Numbered from the stretch's first letter, positions 45,023-54,629 are shown. The stretch: 64,000 nucleotides of DNA from Arthrobacter sp. NicSoilC5 (GCF_019977395.1 NZ_AP024660.1:2480001-2544000); one strand, 5' to 3'. Translations and numbers: made by a program. Notes: a model not told the origin generated them from the sequence alone.

Positions 45023-45918
45023 GTGTAGACCTTTCCGGGTTCCGGTTCAAAGATGCGGGCATTGTCGATGCCGGGCAGTGCTGCCAGGGCGCGGTATTCG
45101 GAGGCCATGGCCACGTAGTCGTCGGTTTCGGCGATGATGGCGGGCTTGCAGGCGATGGGGTCGCGGACCACGGCCATGCTGTCCGCGGTGGTGACCACCA
45201 GGGTGTAGAAGCCGTCCAGGACCTTGCCCAGGTTCACCAGGGCTTCCTCGAGGGTGTCGCCCTGCTGCAGCCGGGAGGCGACGTAGCGGGCCCCCACCTC
45301 GGTGTCGTTCTCGGAGTCGAACACCACGCCTTCGCGCTTGAGCTCGCGGCGGACGCTGGCGTGGTTGGAGAAGGACCCGTTGTGCACCAGGCACAGGTCG
45401 TCGGCCACGGAGAAAGGGTGCGAGCCGCCGGCGGTAACGGCGGATTCGGTGGCCATCCGGGTGTGGGACAGGCCCTGGCTGCCGGCCATGGCTTCCAGTC
45501 CGTGGTCGGCGGCGATCTCCATGGGGTGGCCCACGCTCTTCATCACGGCCACATGTTCGCCGCGGCCAATGACGGTGGCGGCTGGCAGGGTTTCGGTGAC
45601 CGCCTTGACCAGGAGGTCCGTCCCGACGGCGGCGCTCACCAGGGTGGTGTCGCCCACCACCTGCACGGCCGCTGCCGCGTCAGACGGCAGGAGCGCCGCG
45701 ACACCTGAGGTGATGTCCGCCGTCGTCATTCCCTGGTCCCTGCCGAGCAGGCTCAGGGTGGACGTGCCCGGCGACACCAGGCCCGGGGTGTTGTAGACGG
45801 CGAGGCCGGCGGAGTCGGGTCCGCGGTCCACGATCTGGCAGAGCATCGAGGACAGCAGGCTGCCCATCCGGGGGTGCAGCGAGGGATTGCGCAGCTGCAG
45901 CGCGGCGATTCCGCACAT
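45010..45918 (-). CDS. glxB: Class II glutamine amidotransferase subunit (GlxB/MgsA type)
   Basis: A 302-aa Ntn-type amidotransferase. It begins MCGIAALQL, so Cys2 becomes the catalytic N-terminal nucleophile. GSHPFSVADDLCLVHNGSFSNH and NDTEVGARYVASRL are typical of GltB/PurF-like glutaminase domains. In the N-methylglutamate synthase model it cleaves gamma-glutamylmethylamide and passes methylamine on. AAAGGAA precedes the ATG. It follows glnT by 26 bases. Confidence 0.91.
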   Translation of the reverse strand: MCGIAALQLRNPSLHPRMGSLLSSMLCQIVDRGPDSAGLAVYNTPGLVSPGTSTLSLLGRDQGMTTADITSGVAALLPSDAAAAVQVVGDTTLVSAAVGTDLLVKAVTETLPAATVIGRGEHVAVMKSVGHPMEIAADHGLEAMAGSQGLSHTRMATESAVTAGGSHPFSVADDLCLVHNGSFSNHASVRRELKREGVVFDSENDTEVGARYVASRLQQGDTLEEALVNLGKVLDGFYTLVVTTADSMAVVRDPIACKPAIIAETDDYVAMASEYRALAALPGIDNARIFEPEPGKVYTWSL

Positions 45919-45944
45919 GGTGGGATTCCTTTACTTCGTTGGGA

Positions 45945-47348
45945 TTAGATCGAGGTGAGGTAGGTGCGGATTTCCCAGTCGCTGACCTGGTTGTGCCAGC
46001 TGAGGAACTCCTCTTCCTTGGCGTTTGCGTAGTAGGTTCCGATCTCCGGATCTCCGCTCAGGCCGGCCAGGATCACGGGGTCCCTCCGGAGCGCTTCCAC
46101 GGCGTGGAGCAGGGTGGCGGGCAGCAAATGGGCGTCCGCCTTGGACTCCCCCGGCCCGGATGGCGTGCCCGGGTCGAGGGACTTCTCCACACCGTCCAGC
46201 CCTGCGGCGATGGCGGTGGCGACGGCGAGGTACGGGTTGGCGGAACCGTCGCCGGAGCGGAGTTCGATCCTCTTGTTGTCCGGCACGCGGATCATGTGGG
46301 TCCGGTCGTTGCCGCCGTAGGAGGCCTTCCGCGGGGACCAGGTGGCGCCGGAGGAACTGGTGGTGGCGCCGGTGCGCTTGTAGGAGTTGACCGTGGGGGC
46401 GAGGAAGGCCTGCAGCGCGGGGGCGTGGTCCAGGATGCCGGCGATGAAGGAATACGCGAGGCCGGACAGCCCGAGGCCGCGTCCGCCGTCGTCCGCGTTT
46501 CCGTCGTCCCCCGGGAACAGCGCCTCCGCACCCGACCACAGCGAGAGGTGGAAGTGCAGGCCGGTTCCGGTGCGGTCCGTGAAGGGCTTGGGCATGAACG
46601 TGGCGGTCATGCCGCGCTGCTCGGCCAGGATGTTCAGGATGTAGCGGAGGGAGACCACCCGGTCGGCGGTGGTGAGGGCATCGGCGTAGGTGAAGTTCTG
46701 CTCGAACTGCCCGGCGGCGTCCTCGTGGTCGTTGGCGTAGTTACCCCAGCCGAGCGAGTTCATCGCGTCGCTGATGGACGTGAGATGCTCGTACATCCGG
46801 GTCACGCCGCGGGCGTCGTAGCAGGGGCGGGGCGAATCGTCGCGGGCGTCGGCGGTGCTCAGCGTTCCGTCGTCGTTCCTGTTCACCAGGAAGTACTCCA
46901 CCTCGGCGCCCACCTTGGCCTGCATGCCCCGGTCAGCCAGGCGGGCCAGGGCGTTCTTGAGGATGACGCGCGGGGCGTAGGGCCAGGGCTTACCGTCGAC
47001 ATGCGGGTCGCAGTGGATGATGGCCAGCCCTTCCTTGATGAAGGGGACGGGGGTGAAGGAGGCAAGGTCCGGGACGGCGATAAGGTCCCCGTCCTGGGGC
47101 TTCTGGCCGATGAGGCCGGCCGCATAGCCTGCGAAACCCATGGCGCCTGCTTCGAGTTCGTCAGCGGCTTCCACCGGGACGAGCTTGGCGCAGGGCTTGC
47201 CGGTCATGTCCACGAACGTGGCCAGGAGGAAGCGGACGTCATGGGCGCGGGCAATGTCCGCCAGGGAAATGCGTTCCGCCAGGGCTGGCGGAGCCTGGCC
47301 GACGAGGCCGGCGGCGGGGGTTACAGCAGGGGTTGCGACACTGGTCAT
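45945..47348 (-). CDS. glnT: Type III glutamine synthetase-like ligase (GlnT/gamma-glutamylmethylamide synthetase type)
   Basis: A 467-aa glutamine synthetase homologue. It has the ATP/metal core VGAEVEYFLVN, ANDHEDAAGQFEQNF, HFHLSLW, and NSYKRTGAT with NRK-like RIELRSGDGSANPYLA. The downstream GlxBCD-like genes point to GlnT or GMAS, which ligate ammonium or methylamine to glutamate. The start MTSVATPAVTP follows AGGA by nine bases; the 123-codon upstream extension is rejected as it enters a structured intergenic region. It is the first gene of the amine operon. Confidence 0.9.
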   Translation of the reverse strand: MTSVATPAVTPAAGLVGQAPPALAERISLADIARAHDVRFLLATFVDMTGKPCAKLVPVEAADELEAGAMGFAGYAAGLIGQKPQDGDLIAVPDLASFTPVPFIKEGLAIIHCDPHVDGKPWPYAPRVILKNALARLADRGMQAKVGAEVEYFLVNRNDDGTLSTADARDDSPRPCYDARGVTRMYEHLTSISDAMNSLGWGNYANDHEDAAGQFEQNFTYADALTTADRVVSLRYILNILAEQRGMTATFMPKPFTDRTGTGLHFHLSLWSGAEALFPGDDGNADDGGRGLGLSGLAYSFIAGILDHAPALQAFLAPTVNSYKRTGATTSSSGATWSPRKASYGGNDRTHMIRVPDNKRIELRSGDGSANPYLAVATAIAAGLDGVEKSLDPGTPSGPGESKADAHLLPATLLHAVEALRRDPVILAGLSGDPEIGTYYANAKEEEFLSWHNQVSDWEIRTYLTSI

Positions 47349-47477
47349 CGAAACATTCCTGTCAGGGTTGGCGTTAGCTATCAGTAAACCTTGTTGCATC
47401 AGAGTATCCAAACCCGTATTTCGCGCGTCGGGCCGGAAGGTTAAATGCATGTTTCGACGGGCCAGCCCGTCGGCGCC

Positions 47478-47577
47478 CGTCACGCAGGGCACGCTTTTGG
47501 CCAGGGCACGACGGCGGCGGCCCGGGTTTGCGGGGAACACGGCACCCGGGCGCGCCAAAAGCGGGCGCTGCGTGACG
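47478..47577. repeat. Large imperfect inverted repeat in the glnT/Gfo divergent region
   Basis: A 24-base left arm (47478-47501, CGTCACGCAGGGCACGCTTT plus TGGC) pairs with the right arm 47554-47577 at 22 of 24 positions. Inside, GCCCGGGT (47520-47527) pairs with ACCCGGGC (47544-47551). The whole 100-base unit can fold into one long hairpin or cruciform. The 354-base gap 47349-47702 also holds the glnT promoter side and the AAGGAG of the Gfo gene; I see nothing else in it. Confidence 0.75.
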
Positions 47578-47702
47578 CCGTCGTACACCTCCGGGGCGAA
47601 AGCGGCCGGGGCCAGACGGGGCCCCGGCACCAGCTCCGGGGCAAGCTGCGGTACTAGGCTGAGGGGAACCGGGCAGCAAGCCACCCCCGAAGGAGCCAGC
47701 CC

Positions 47703-48812
47703 TTGAACAGCACGCATCCCTCCCCCATGCCGCCGACGGATTTACAGGTGGGTGTGGTGGGCATCGGCTGGGCCGGCCAGCAGCACCTCAAGGCCTACTC
47801 GGCGCTGGACGGAGTAAGGATCGTCTCGGTGGCAGGGATGGAGCAGGACCTCCGGGACTCCCTGCAGGCCGAATACGCCATTCCGAACGCCTTCGCCGAC
47901 TGGCAGGACATGCTGGACCACGGCGGCCTGGACGCAGTCAGCGTGGCAGTACCCACCTTCCTGCACGCCCCGATCTCCATCGCCGCCCTGGAACGGGGTA
48001 TCCACGTCCTGAGCGAAAAGCCCATCGCCCGCAACGCCGCGGAAGGCCAGGCCATGGTGGACGCCGCCCGCAAGGCCGGCCGCGTCCTGGACGTCGCCTT
48101 CAACCACCGCCGGCGCGGCGACATCAAGGCGCTCAAGGAGGTCATCGACCACGGCGGCCTGGGCAGGCCCTACTACGCGAAGGCGTCATGGCTGCGGCGC
48201 GCGGGCATTCCCACGCTGGGCAGCTGGTTCACCAACCCGGAGCTCGCCGGCGGCGGGCCCTTGGCGGACATCGGCGTCCATGTGCTCGACTTCGCCCTGT
48301 ACCTCCTCGGCGAGCCCAAGGTGGTGGCGGTCTCCGCGGCCACCCATGCCGAACTGGGGCCGCAGGGCCGGGGCGGCGGCAGCCGGTTCTCCGCCCACGC
48401 CACCAGCCACGCCTTCGAAGTGGAGGACTTCGCGACGGCGTTCCTGCGGCTGGAGGGCGGCGCGACCCTGCTGGTCGAGGCCAGCTGGGCGGCCTACCGG
48501 GAAACCGATGACCAGCTGGACTTCACGGTGTACGGGACCGACGGCGGCGCCGAGCTCAGGGTGCACGGGGCGCCGTTCCCGCCGGTGGGCCGGCTGCGGG
48601 TGTTCACGGACAAGGACGGCGGGTCCGCGGACTACCTGCCCCCGGTCCTGCCGGGCCGCGCGCACGATGCTGTGGTGGAGGATTTCGTCACCGCCGTGCG
48701 GGGCGGCGAGCACGTATGGGCCAACCATGACGGATCCCTGGCGCTGTACCGCGCCCAGGTCATCGACGCGTGCTACCAGTCCGCACGCGAGCAGAGGGAG
48801 GTTCGTCTCTGA
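47703..48812 (+). CDS. Gfo/Idh/MocA family oxidoreductase
   Basis: A 369-aa NAD(P)-dependent sugar or inositol dehydrogenase-like enzyme. The Rossmann motif is [14 protein letters not shown], then [21 protein letters not shown] with the conserved EKP lysine. A C-terminal substrate domain follows ([21 protein letters not shown]). The TTG start is set by AAGGAG seven bases upstream; an ATG lies eight codons later. Its stop overlaps the ThuA-like start by one base. Confidence 0.93.
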   Translation: MNSTHPSPMPPTDLQVGVVGIGWAGQQHLKAYSALDGVRIVSVAGMEQDLRDSLQAEYAIPNAFADWQDMLDHGGLDAVSVAVPTFLHAPISIAALERGIHVLSEKPIARNAAEGQAMVDAARKAGRVLDVAFNHRRRGDIKALKEVIDHGGLGRPYYAKASWLRRAGIPTLGSWFTNPELAGGGPLADIGVHVLDFALYLLGEPKVVAVSAATHAELGPQGRGGGSRFSAHATSHAFEVEDFATAFLRLEGGATLLVEASWAAYRETDDQLDFTVYGTDGGAELRVHGAPFPPVGRLRVFTDKDGGSADYLPPVLPGRAHDAVVEDFVTAVRGGEHVWANHDGSLALYRAQVIDACYQSAREQREVRL

Positions 48813-49570
48813 TGGACGGCAAACTCCGGATCCTGGTGTGGAACGAAGGCGTCCACGAAGCCAACAACGAGCCGTCCCACATCGGGGAGATCTACCCGGA
48901 CGGCATCCACGGAGCCATCGCCGCGGGCCTGCGCTCCCACCTTCCGGAGGCGGACATCACGACGGCGGTCCTGGCCACGGATCCCGACCACGGCCTTGCC
49001 GAGGAGGTGCTCGCGGAGACGGACGTCCTGTTGTGGTGGGGCCACATCGCGCACGCCGGGGTGGGGGACGCCGTCGTCGAACGCGTCCACCGGCATGTGC
49101 TGGGCGGTATGGGGCTGATCGTGCTCCACTCGGGGCACTTCGCGAAGATCTTCACCAAACTGCTCGGCACCAGCTGTTCGCTGGCCTGGCGGAATGACGG
49201 CCAGCGGGAGCTGGTGTGGACCGTCAAGCCCTCCCATCCCATCGCGGAGGGCGTGGAGAGCCCCATCGTCATTCCGGAGCAGGAGATGTACGGCGAATTG
49301 TTCGACATCCCGGACCCGGACGACCTGATCTTCATCAGCTCCTTTGCCGGCGGCGAGGTGTTCCGCTCCGGCGTGACCTTCACCCGCGGCAAGGGCCGCA
49401 TCTTCTACTTCAGCCCCGGCGACCAGGAGTACCCGGTGTACCACCATCCGCAGGTCCAGCGGGTCCTGGCCAACGGGGTGCGGTGGGCTGCACAGCCCGG
49501 GATTGACCGTTCCGCCCCCTCGGTGACCAACCCCGGGCGGGAGTGGTTCCAGGCGGAAAACCGTCATTGA
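48812..49570 (+). CDS. ThuA-like (trehalose utilisation) domain protein
   Basis: A 252-aa protein of the ThuA family, a class I glutamine amidotransferase-like fold. It shows [51 protein letters not shown] and [22 protein letters not shown]. ThuA proteins are linked to trehalose/disaccharide 3-keto metabolism in rhizobia. Paired with a Gfo/Idh/MocA dehydrogenase, a keto-sugar pathway is plausible. The ATG at 48812 overlaps the previous TGA. Confidence 0.9.
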   Translation: MDGKLRILVWNEGVHEANNEPSHIGEIYPDGIHGAIAAGLRSHLPEADITTAVLATDPDHGLAEEVLAETDVLLWWGHIAHAGVGDAVVERVHRHVLGGMGLIVLHSGHFAKIFTKLLGTSCSLAWRNDGQRELVWTVKPSHPIAEGVESPIVIPEQEMYGELFDIPDPDDLIFISSFAGGEVFRSGVTFTRGKGRIFYFSPGDQEYPVYHHPQVQRVLANGVRWAAQPGIDRSAPSVTNPGREWFQAENRH

Positions 49571-49718
49571 CACGGGCTGCGCGCAGGAGCAGATTGAGAG
49601 CGTTGATCCATGGGACCGGCAGGCTCTGGACGGGGCACATCCCGCCCTGCCGGCCCCGATCCCGGCCGCGCACAGCCCCGGACGAACTCAATAACCACTC
49701 CTTACGAAGGAGCCAGCA

Positions 49719-50093
49719 ATGCCCGCAGTAACGGTGAAGGACCTGGAGTCCAAATCATTTGACCAACCGGACGAAAAGCGCCGTCCGCCCAAGACGCAAG
49801 TAGACGTGGTGAACATTGGTGGCGCCACCCTGGGCCGGTTCACGTTTGAGCCCGGCTGGCGCTGGTCAGAAACCGTCAAGACGGTTGTCCATACGGACAG
49901 CTGCCAGAACAATCACCTTGGTTTTTGCACCTCCGGCACCCTGACCGTCCAGCTGGACAACGGAACCGGCATGACCATCCAGTCCGGTGACGCCTACTCC
50001 ATCCCGGCCGGCCACGACGCCTGGGTGGAGGGCGATGAGACGTTTGTTGGCTACGAGGTCATGAGCGCGGCAGAGTACGCCAAGCCTGCCTGA
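49719..50093 (+). CDS. Small cupin-domain protein
   Basis: A 124-aa single-domain cupin. LGRFTFEPGWRWSETVKTV, HLGFCTSGTLTVQLDNG and YSIPAGHDAWVEGDE form the two cupin motifs, with an incomplete set of metal-binding His. AAGGAG precedes the ATG. It stands 148 bases after the ThuA-like gene and 104 bases before the epimerase with a hairpin between, so it may be its own unit. No substrate is evident. Confidence 0.85.
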   Translation: MPAVTVKDLESKSFDQPDEKRRPPKTQVDVVNIGGATLGRFTFEPGWRWSETVKTVVHTDSCQNNHLGFCTSGTLTVQLDNGTGMTIQSGDAYSIPAGHDAWVEGDETFVGYEVMSAAEYAKPA

Positions 50094-50117
50094 CCCTTGG
50101 GTTCCACCCCTATCGCC

Positions 50118-50151
50118 AGGAAAGGGAGGTCCGGCAGGGCCTCCCTTTCCT
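50118..50151 (+). terminator. Hairpin downstream of the cupin gene
   Basis: AGGAAAGGGAGG and CCTCCCTTTCCT form a perfect 12-bp stem with a 10-base loop. There is no long T-run after it. Confidence 0.65.
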
Positions 50152-50196
50152 GCTGCCGCGGCCCTACCGTGGAGGGAACGCAACGATCGGAGAGCA

Positions 50197-51183
50197 ATGA
50201 AAGTCACCGTCATCGGCGGCAGCGGCCACATCGGTTCGTTCCTGGTCCCCCGGCTGGTCCAAGCCGGCCACGAGGTCACCAACATCAGCCGCGGCACCAG
50301 CAAGCCGTACACAGAGGCACCGGAGTGGCAGCAGGTGCAGCACGTCACCGCGGACCGGCAGGCAGAGGACCAGGACGGAACCTTCCCTGACCGGGTGGCC
50401 GCCCTCAAGCCGGACGTCGTGGTGGACCTGGTCTGCTTCACCCTCGAATCGGCGGCTGCGCTGGTGCAGCGGCTGCGGGGCGAGGTGGGGCACCTGCTGC
50501 ACTGCGGCTCCGTCTGGCGGTACGGGCAGAGCCTGAAGCTGCCCATCAGGGAGGGATCGGATTCAGCCGCACCGCCCTTTGGCGAGTACGGCATCCAGAA
50601 AAACAGGATTGCACTGATGCTGCAGGAGGAAACCGCCAGCGGCGGGCTGGCCACCACGTCACTGCACCCCGGCCACATTGTCGGGCCGGGCTGGCAGCCC
50701 GTTGGTCCGCTGGGAAACCTTGATCCCGCCGTCTGGCAGACGATCTCTGCAGGCCAGCCCCTCCGGATTCCCGGCAGCGGCACGGAGCTGATGCACCATG
50801 TGCACGCCGATGACGTGGCCCAGGCCTTCGAGAAGGCAATTGCCCGGCGGGAGGCAGCCACCGGTGAGGACTTCAACATCGTTGCCCCCACGGCGCTGAC
50901 GGTCCGCGGTTATGCGGACATCGCCGCCGCCTGGTTCGGGCACGCTGCGGTACTGGAGACGGTTCCCTGGGACCGCTTCCGGGAGAACACCTCCCGCGAG
51001 CACGCGGATGCGAGCTGGAACCACCTTTACCGCAGCCAGTGCTTCAGCATCGAAAAAGCGGCCTCCGTGCTCGGCTACGCGCCGCGGTACGAACCGGAGC
51101 AGGCCATCTTCGAATCCATCCAGTGGCTCGTTGACCACGAACAGCTGCACGTCGCCCGCCCGCTCGGCGTCCCGGCCGGCTGA
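50197..51183 (+). CDS. NAD-dependent epimerase/dehydratase family protein (extended SDR-like)
   Basis: A 328-aa Rossmann-fold protein. The cofactor motif is VTVIGGSGHIGSFLV (residues 3-17) and VVDLVCFTLESAAALVQRL follows. YGIQKNRIAL holds the Tyr-x-x-x-Lys-like active site region (Tyr-Gly-Ile-Gln-Lys). The C-terminal part has HHVHADDVAQAFEKAI, the usual substrate-binding signature. GGAG precedes the ATG. Likely acts on a sugar or nucleotide sugar; substrate unknown. Confidence 0.9.
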   Translation: MKVTVIGGSGHIGSFLVPRLVQAGHEVTNISRGTSKPYTEAPEWQQVQHVTADRQAEDQDGTFPDRVAALKPDVVVDLVCFTLESAAALVQRLRGEVGHLLHCGSVWRYGQSLKLPIREGSDSAAPPFGEYGIQKNRIALMLQEETASGGLATTSLHPGHIVGPGWQPVGPLGNLDPAVWQTISAGQPLRIPGSGTELMHHVHADDVAQAFEKAIARREAATGEDFNIVAPTALTVRGYADIAAAWFGHAAVLETVPWDRFRENTSREHADASWNHLYRSQCFSIEKAASVLGYAPRYEPEQAIFESIQWLVDHEQLHVARPLGVPAG

Positions 51184-51194
51184 GCCCCGAAACC

Positions 51195-51659
51195 CTACCG
51201 GCGCAGGCGCCGCAGCCGGGCCACCAGGGTTGCAGCGAGGAGCGCCGTCCCCAGTTCCAGGGCAACAACCAGCAGCAGGTCCGTGCTGCCCGAACCACCA
51301 ACAGCGGACGACGACGGCTGGCCGCCATGGGCGTGCCCGGCACCCCCGGCGGCCAGCAGCAGGACGGCATGCAGGGCGGCCATCGCCACGGCAGCAGCGG
51401 TGACCTGGTGCAGGGCGGCCACCCGGCTGTGCCGCCAGATATGAACCGTGCAGGGAACGCAGACGGCGGCGAGCGCCAGCATCAGGACGCTGAGCCACAC
51501 GCCGTGGTGTCCCGACGCCGCCAGCCCCACGTGGGCAACGCAGGAACCGGCGGTGGCCACCGCTACGGCACGGGGATGCAGGACGGGACCGTTGGCACGC
51601 AGCCGCCCCGCCGCCGTCGTACGCCCTGCCGCGGCGGGGACGAGGCTAGTGGCAGCCAC
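51195..51659 (-). CDS. Hypothetical membrane protein downstream of the copper amine oxidase
   Basis: A 154-aa protein with about four hydrophobic segments ([78 protein letters not shown]). It has several His and Cys ([21 protein letters not shown]) that could bind metal, possibly copper, which is speculative. It overlaps the end of the amine oxidase gene by 14 bases. I do not recognise the family. Confidence 0.68.
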   Translation of the reverse strand: MAATSLVPAAAGRTTAAGRLRANGPVLHPRAVAVATAGSCVAHVGLAASGHHGVWLSVLMLALAAVCVPCTVHIWRHSRVAALHQVTAAAVAMAALHAVLLLAAGGAGHAHGGQPSSSAVGGSGSTDLLLVVALELGTALLAATLVARLRRLRR

Positions 51660-53586
51660 CGCTGCCGCCCTCGGTGTGGCAGGAGGACGCCTGCTGGTTC
51701 GGGTTGGCGGGAACGTCCAGGACGGGGCTGCGGTCGAAAAAGCCCTCGGGACGGAGCTTGAAGCCGACGGTGTCCACGGGCATGATGGGCCAGTCCTCCA
51801 CCCGGGGGAAGTGGGTCAGGCCGAAGGTGTGCCAGACGACGATGTCCTGGCCGTCGATGTCCCGGTCCTGCGAGACGTAGGCCGGCAGGCCCGCGCCGCC
51901 GGCGTGCTGGTTCACGAAGTCGCCCGTGGGGTACTTCTCGTCCTCGGCGTACCGGGTGACCCACAGGTCCTTGGTGGCAAAGGCGGCGCGGCGGGCGATG
52001 GAGGAGTCCGGGTCCGCGAGCAGCGTGGGCTGGTTGTGGGAGTGCAGTTTATAGCCCACGGACTCCCCCAGCCGGTTGCGGGATTCCGGGTTGGAGATGA
52101 TCCAGGTCCGGCCGGCGCGGGCGTCAGCCTCCCGGACGCCGTCGGATTCGCGGGCCAGGACGGTGCGCTTGCGGGAGAAGGCGTTGCCGCGTTCGTTGCC
52201 CGGCCCCATCGCCTGGCGGACCACGTCCTCTTCCTCCACCCGGTTGGTGAACCCGTCGATGGCTATGTCCAGCCGGGCGCTGAAGAGGTGCTGGTGGAAG
52301 GGTGCGCCCAGGCCGGGCGCCAGCTGGGAGATGTTGTCCGAACCGCCTTCCGGGAATGCGGAGGTGAAGACGATGCCGGTGGCTTTGGCCTCGAATTCGA
52401 TAGTGCCGTCCAGGTAGAGGTACCAGTAGAAGCCGTAGTCGTAGTTGCCGATCGTGGTGAAGAAGGAGATCACCAGGCGGCGGTTGCGGCGGGTGTAGGT
52501 GACGCCGCTCCAGAGGTCGGAGTGCTTGGAGAGGATGCTCCAGTCCTCCTCGTGCATGCAGATGCCGTTGCGGATTTCCCGCGGGTTGCCGAACGCGTCG
52601 CTGATGACCGGGCTGAGGTAGGTGATCTCGCCCAGGCAGTCGCAGCCAAGTTCCAGCGAGTTGGCGTACTGGCCCACCAGGTATTCGCCGGTGTCGAAAT
52701 AGTTCTGCCAGGACCGGATGGGCGAGGGGTCGCCGTAGGGCACCACCATTTCGGCAATGGACGCACGGTTGATGATCTGCCGCTTCCGGCCGCCGTCCTG
52801 GAAGGCCAGGTTGTGCAGGACCACCCCTTCCCGGACATCGAAGCCGACGTCCACGCTCCACTTCTCCCATTCCACATGGTTGCCGCCGGTGACGGTGAAG
52901 CTGGGCCCTTCCGGCTGGGTGATGCTGATGGGCTTCTGGGTGGCGCGGACAGGCCCGGTCAGTTCCGGATCGGTGTAGTTGCCGTGCTCTGCCGGGATGG
53001 GCATCACGCCGAGGTCGATGACCTGGGTGACTTCCTTGCTGACCACGTCCACATAGGCCACCAGCCCGTCCACCGGGTGCGCCCAGGCGCTGTCCTCCGG
53101 GAATTCCTGCACGAACGCCAGGCCGCGAAGGATGCGGCGGCCTTTCTCCTCACCGTATTCGAAAACTCCGGCCGAGAGCGGCGCAACGCGGACCTTTTCG
53201 ACCTCGAGGCCCCTGTCGGCGAGCGCCTTCAGCCAGCGGTCATCGGCGGCCAGGAGCGATTCCACCACGTCGAACTCCTCCTCCAGGACCGGCAGTTCGC
53301 CGGTCACCGCGGTGTCGAGTTCGACGGCGGAGAGCACCTTTTGCTGGGTAATGGAGACCACGACGTCCCGCGGCGCAGCCCCTGAGACGTCGTGGATGAA
53401 GACCCGGAAACGGCGGTCCACAGCCTGTGGTTCCGTTCCCCGGGCCGGATCCAGCAGGCCAAGGTAGGCGATGCGGTGCTGCGGGTCCAGGTGGCCTTCA
53501 GACTGCAGGATGGCGCGGACGTCAAGGATTTCCTCCGCCGTTGCCAGGCGGAAGGCCGATGCGGTTTCGGTTGGTGCAAGAGTCAT
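51646..53586 (-). CDS. Copper amine oxidase, phenylethylamine oxidase (AGAO) type
   Basis: A 646-aa topaquinone enzyme that oxidises primary amines to aldehydes with release of ammonia and hydrogen peroxide. The cofactor motif GNYDYGF puts the topaquinone Tyr at residue 382. Copper ligands His431 and His433 (FHQHLF) and His592 (LTHFPR), and catalytic base Asp298 (YFDTGEY), all fall at the same numbers as in Arthrobacter globiformis phenylethylamine oxidase. There is no signal peptide. The extra tail is [14 protein letters not shown] palindromic operator and a divergent TetR gene lie upstream. Confidence 0.96.
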   Translation of the reverse strand: MTLAPTETASAFRLATAEEILDVRAILQSEGHLDPQHRIAYLGLLDPARGTEPQAVDRRFRVFIHDVSGAAPRDVVVSITQQKVLSAVELDTAVTGELPVLEEEFDVVESLLAADDRWLKALADRGLEVEKVRVAPLSAGVFEYGEEKGRRILRGLAFVQEFPEDSAWAHPVDGLVAYVDVVSKEVTQVIDLGVMPIPAEHGNYTDPELTGPVRATQKPISITQPEGPSFTVTGGNHVEWEKWSVDVGFDVREGVVLHNLAFQDGGRKRQIINRASIAEMVVPYGDPSPIRSWQNYFDTGEYLVGQYANSLELGCDCLGEITYLSPVISDAFGNPREIRNGICMHEEDWSILSKHSDLWSGVTYTRRNRRLVISFFTTIGNYDYGFYWYLYLDGTIEFEAKATGIVFTSAFPEGGSDNISQLAPGLGAPFHQHLFSARLDIAIDGFTNRVEEEDVVRQAMGPGNERGNAFSRKRTVLARESDGVREADARAGRTWIISNPESRNRLGESVGYKLHSHNQPTLLADPDSSIARRAAFATKDLWVTRYAEDEKYPTGDFVNQHAGGAGLPAYVSQDRDIDGQDIVVWHTFGLTHFPRVEDWPIMPVDTVGFKLRPEGFFDRSPVLDVPANPNQQASSCHTEGGSGGCH

Positions 53587-53622
53587 GGGAAGAGCCTTTG
53601 TCCGGGCCGTCGCCGGCCACTG

Positions 53623-53652
53623 GTTTATTTTCTATAGTTGTAGAGAATAAAC
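53623..53652. promoter_or_regulatory. TetR-type palindromic operator
   Basis: GTTTATTTTCTATAGTTGTA plus GAGAATAAAC is a 30-bp imperfect palindrome with outer arms GTTTATT/AATAAAC and inner arms TCTA/TAGA. It is AT-rich in a GC-rich region and lies between the divergent amine oxidase and TetR genes. It probably binds the TetR product and covers both promoters. Confidence 0.75.
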
Positions 53653-53707
53653 GTCCGTAACATGGCTCACAAGAGTCTGAGCGAAATATTTCCGGGGAGT
53701 GGCCGCG

Positions 53708-54313
53708 GTGCCGAAGATAGTTGACCATGATGAGCGCCGCCTGGAACTCGTGGATGCCACCTGGCGGATCATCGCCCGGCAGGGCCTTGAGAGCGCCACC
53801 ATGCGCGAGATCGCCACGGAGGCAGGCTTCGCCAACGGCGCCCTGAAACCCTACTTCCCCACCAAGGACACCCTGCTCGAATTCGCCTTCAGCCATGTGT
53901 TCAACAGGACCAACCTGCGCATCGCAGAGGTCACGGCCGGGCGGACAGGCCTGGACGCATTGCGGGCCTTTTGCCTTGAGGTTCTCCCCCTCGACGACGA
54001 GCGCGTCAATGAGGCGCGTATCGTGGTCCCGTTCTGGCAAAGGGCCATCAATGACCCCCGGAAGGCGGCGATCCACCAGCAGTCGATGAATGAATGGCTG
54101 GTGGCAATCCGCCGCTTCCTGGCAGAGGCGAGGGACAGCGGCGACGTGCGTGCCGCCGTCGACGATTCCACCCTTGCCGGGCAGCTGCTGAACATGCTGC
54201 TGGGGGCCCAGATCGAGGCCGCCCTTGCACCTGTTGGCCAGATCGACTTCGGCCACGCCGCCCAGCTGGAGGGCTATCTTTCCTTGCTGGGCAAAATTCC
54301 CGGCCGGAAATGA
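53708..54313 (+). CDS. TetR family transcriptional regulator (amine oxidase repressor candidate)
   Basis: A 201-aa regulator starting at GTG (VPKIVDHDERRLELVDATWRII). The helix-turn-helix is SATMREIATEAGFANGALKPYFPTKDTLLEFAF, and the rest is the helical ligand domain. GGGGAG eight bases before this GTG decides the start over the GTG three codons earlier. Divergent orientation and the shared palindrome suggest it represses the copper amine oxidase and itself, with an amine or aldehyde as inducer. Confidence 0.92.
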   Translation: MPKIVDHDERRLELVDATWRIIARQGLESATMREIATEAGFANGALKPYFPTKDTLLEFAFSHVFNRTNLRIAEVTAGRTGLDALRAFCLEVLPLDDERVNEARIVVPFWQRAINDPRKAAIHQQSMNEWLVAIRRFLAEARDSGDVRAAVDDSTLAGQLLNMLLGAQIEAALAPVGQIDFGHAAQLEGYLSLLGKIPGRK

Positions 54314-54398
54314 GTGCCAAACTCGAAAGTATGCTTACTATTGAGGGGTCAGGTTCTGGCGGATGCCGGAGCGAGCACGAACTGTAAGGAGCATCTCC

Positions 54399-54575
54399 AT
54401 GGGTTTGGATGACAAGATCGGCAACGCTGCAGAGAAGCTCGGCGGCAAGGGCAAGGAAGCTGCCGGAAACGCCACGGGCGACGAGAGCCTGAAGGCTGAA
54501 GGCCAGACGGACCAGGCAAAGTCGGACCTCAAGCAGGCCGGCGAGCACGTCAAGGATGCCTTCAAGAAGGACTAG
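54399..54575 (+). CDS. CsbD-family small stress protein
   Basis: A 58-aa hydrophilic protein (MGLDDKIGNAAEKLGGKGKE; DQAKSDLKQAGEHVKDAFKK) of the CsbD family, whose members are induced by general stress and whose function is unknown. AAGGAG lies before the ATG. A strong terminator follows, so it is transcribed alone. Confidence 0.92.
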   Translation: MGLDDKIGNAAEKLGGKGKEAAGNATGDESLKAEGQTDQAKSDLKQAGEHVKDAFKKD

Positions 54576-54588
54576 CGGACACTCGCAT

Positions 54589-54622
54589 AATGGGTGCAAC
54601 TCCAGCCGGAGTTGCACCCATT
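54589..54622. terminator. Strong bidirectional terminator hairpin
   Basis: AATGGGTGCAACTCC and GGAGTTGCACCCATT form a perfect 15-bp stem with an AGCC loop, between the convergent csbD-like and DUF1003 genes. Confidence 0.85.
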
Positions 54623-54629
54623 GGCGTTT

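Noticed and set aside
45939-47387. 482-codon plus-strand ORF opposite glnT
   Set aside because: Antisense to a conserved glutamine synthetase-like gene, without domain or ribosome-binding site.
51448-53385. 645-codon plus-strand ORF opposite the copper amine oxidase
   Set aside because: The minus strand encodes a complete oxidase with all active-site residues; the antisense frame is a shadow.
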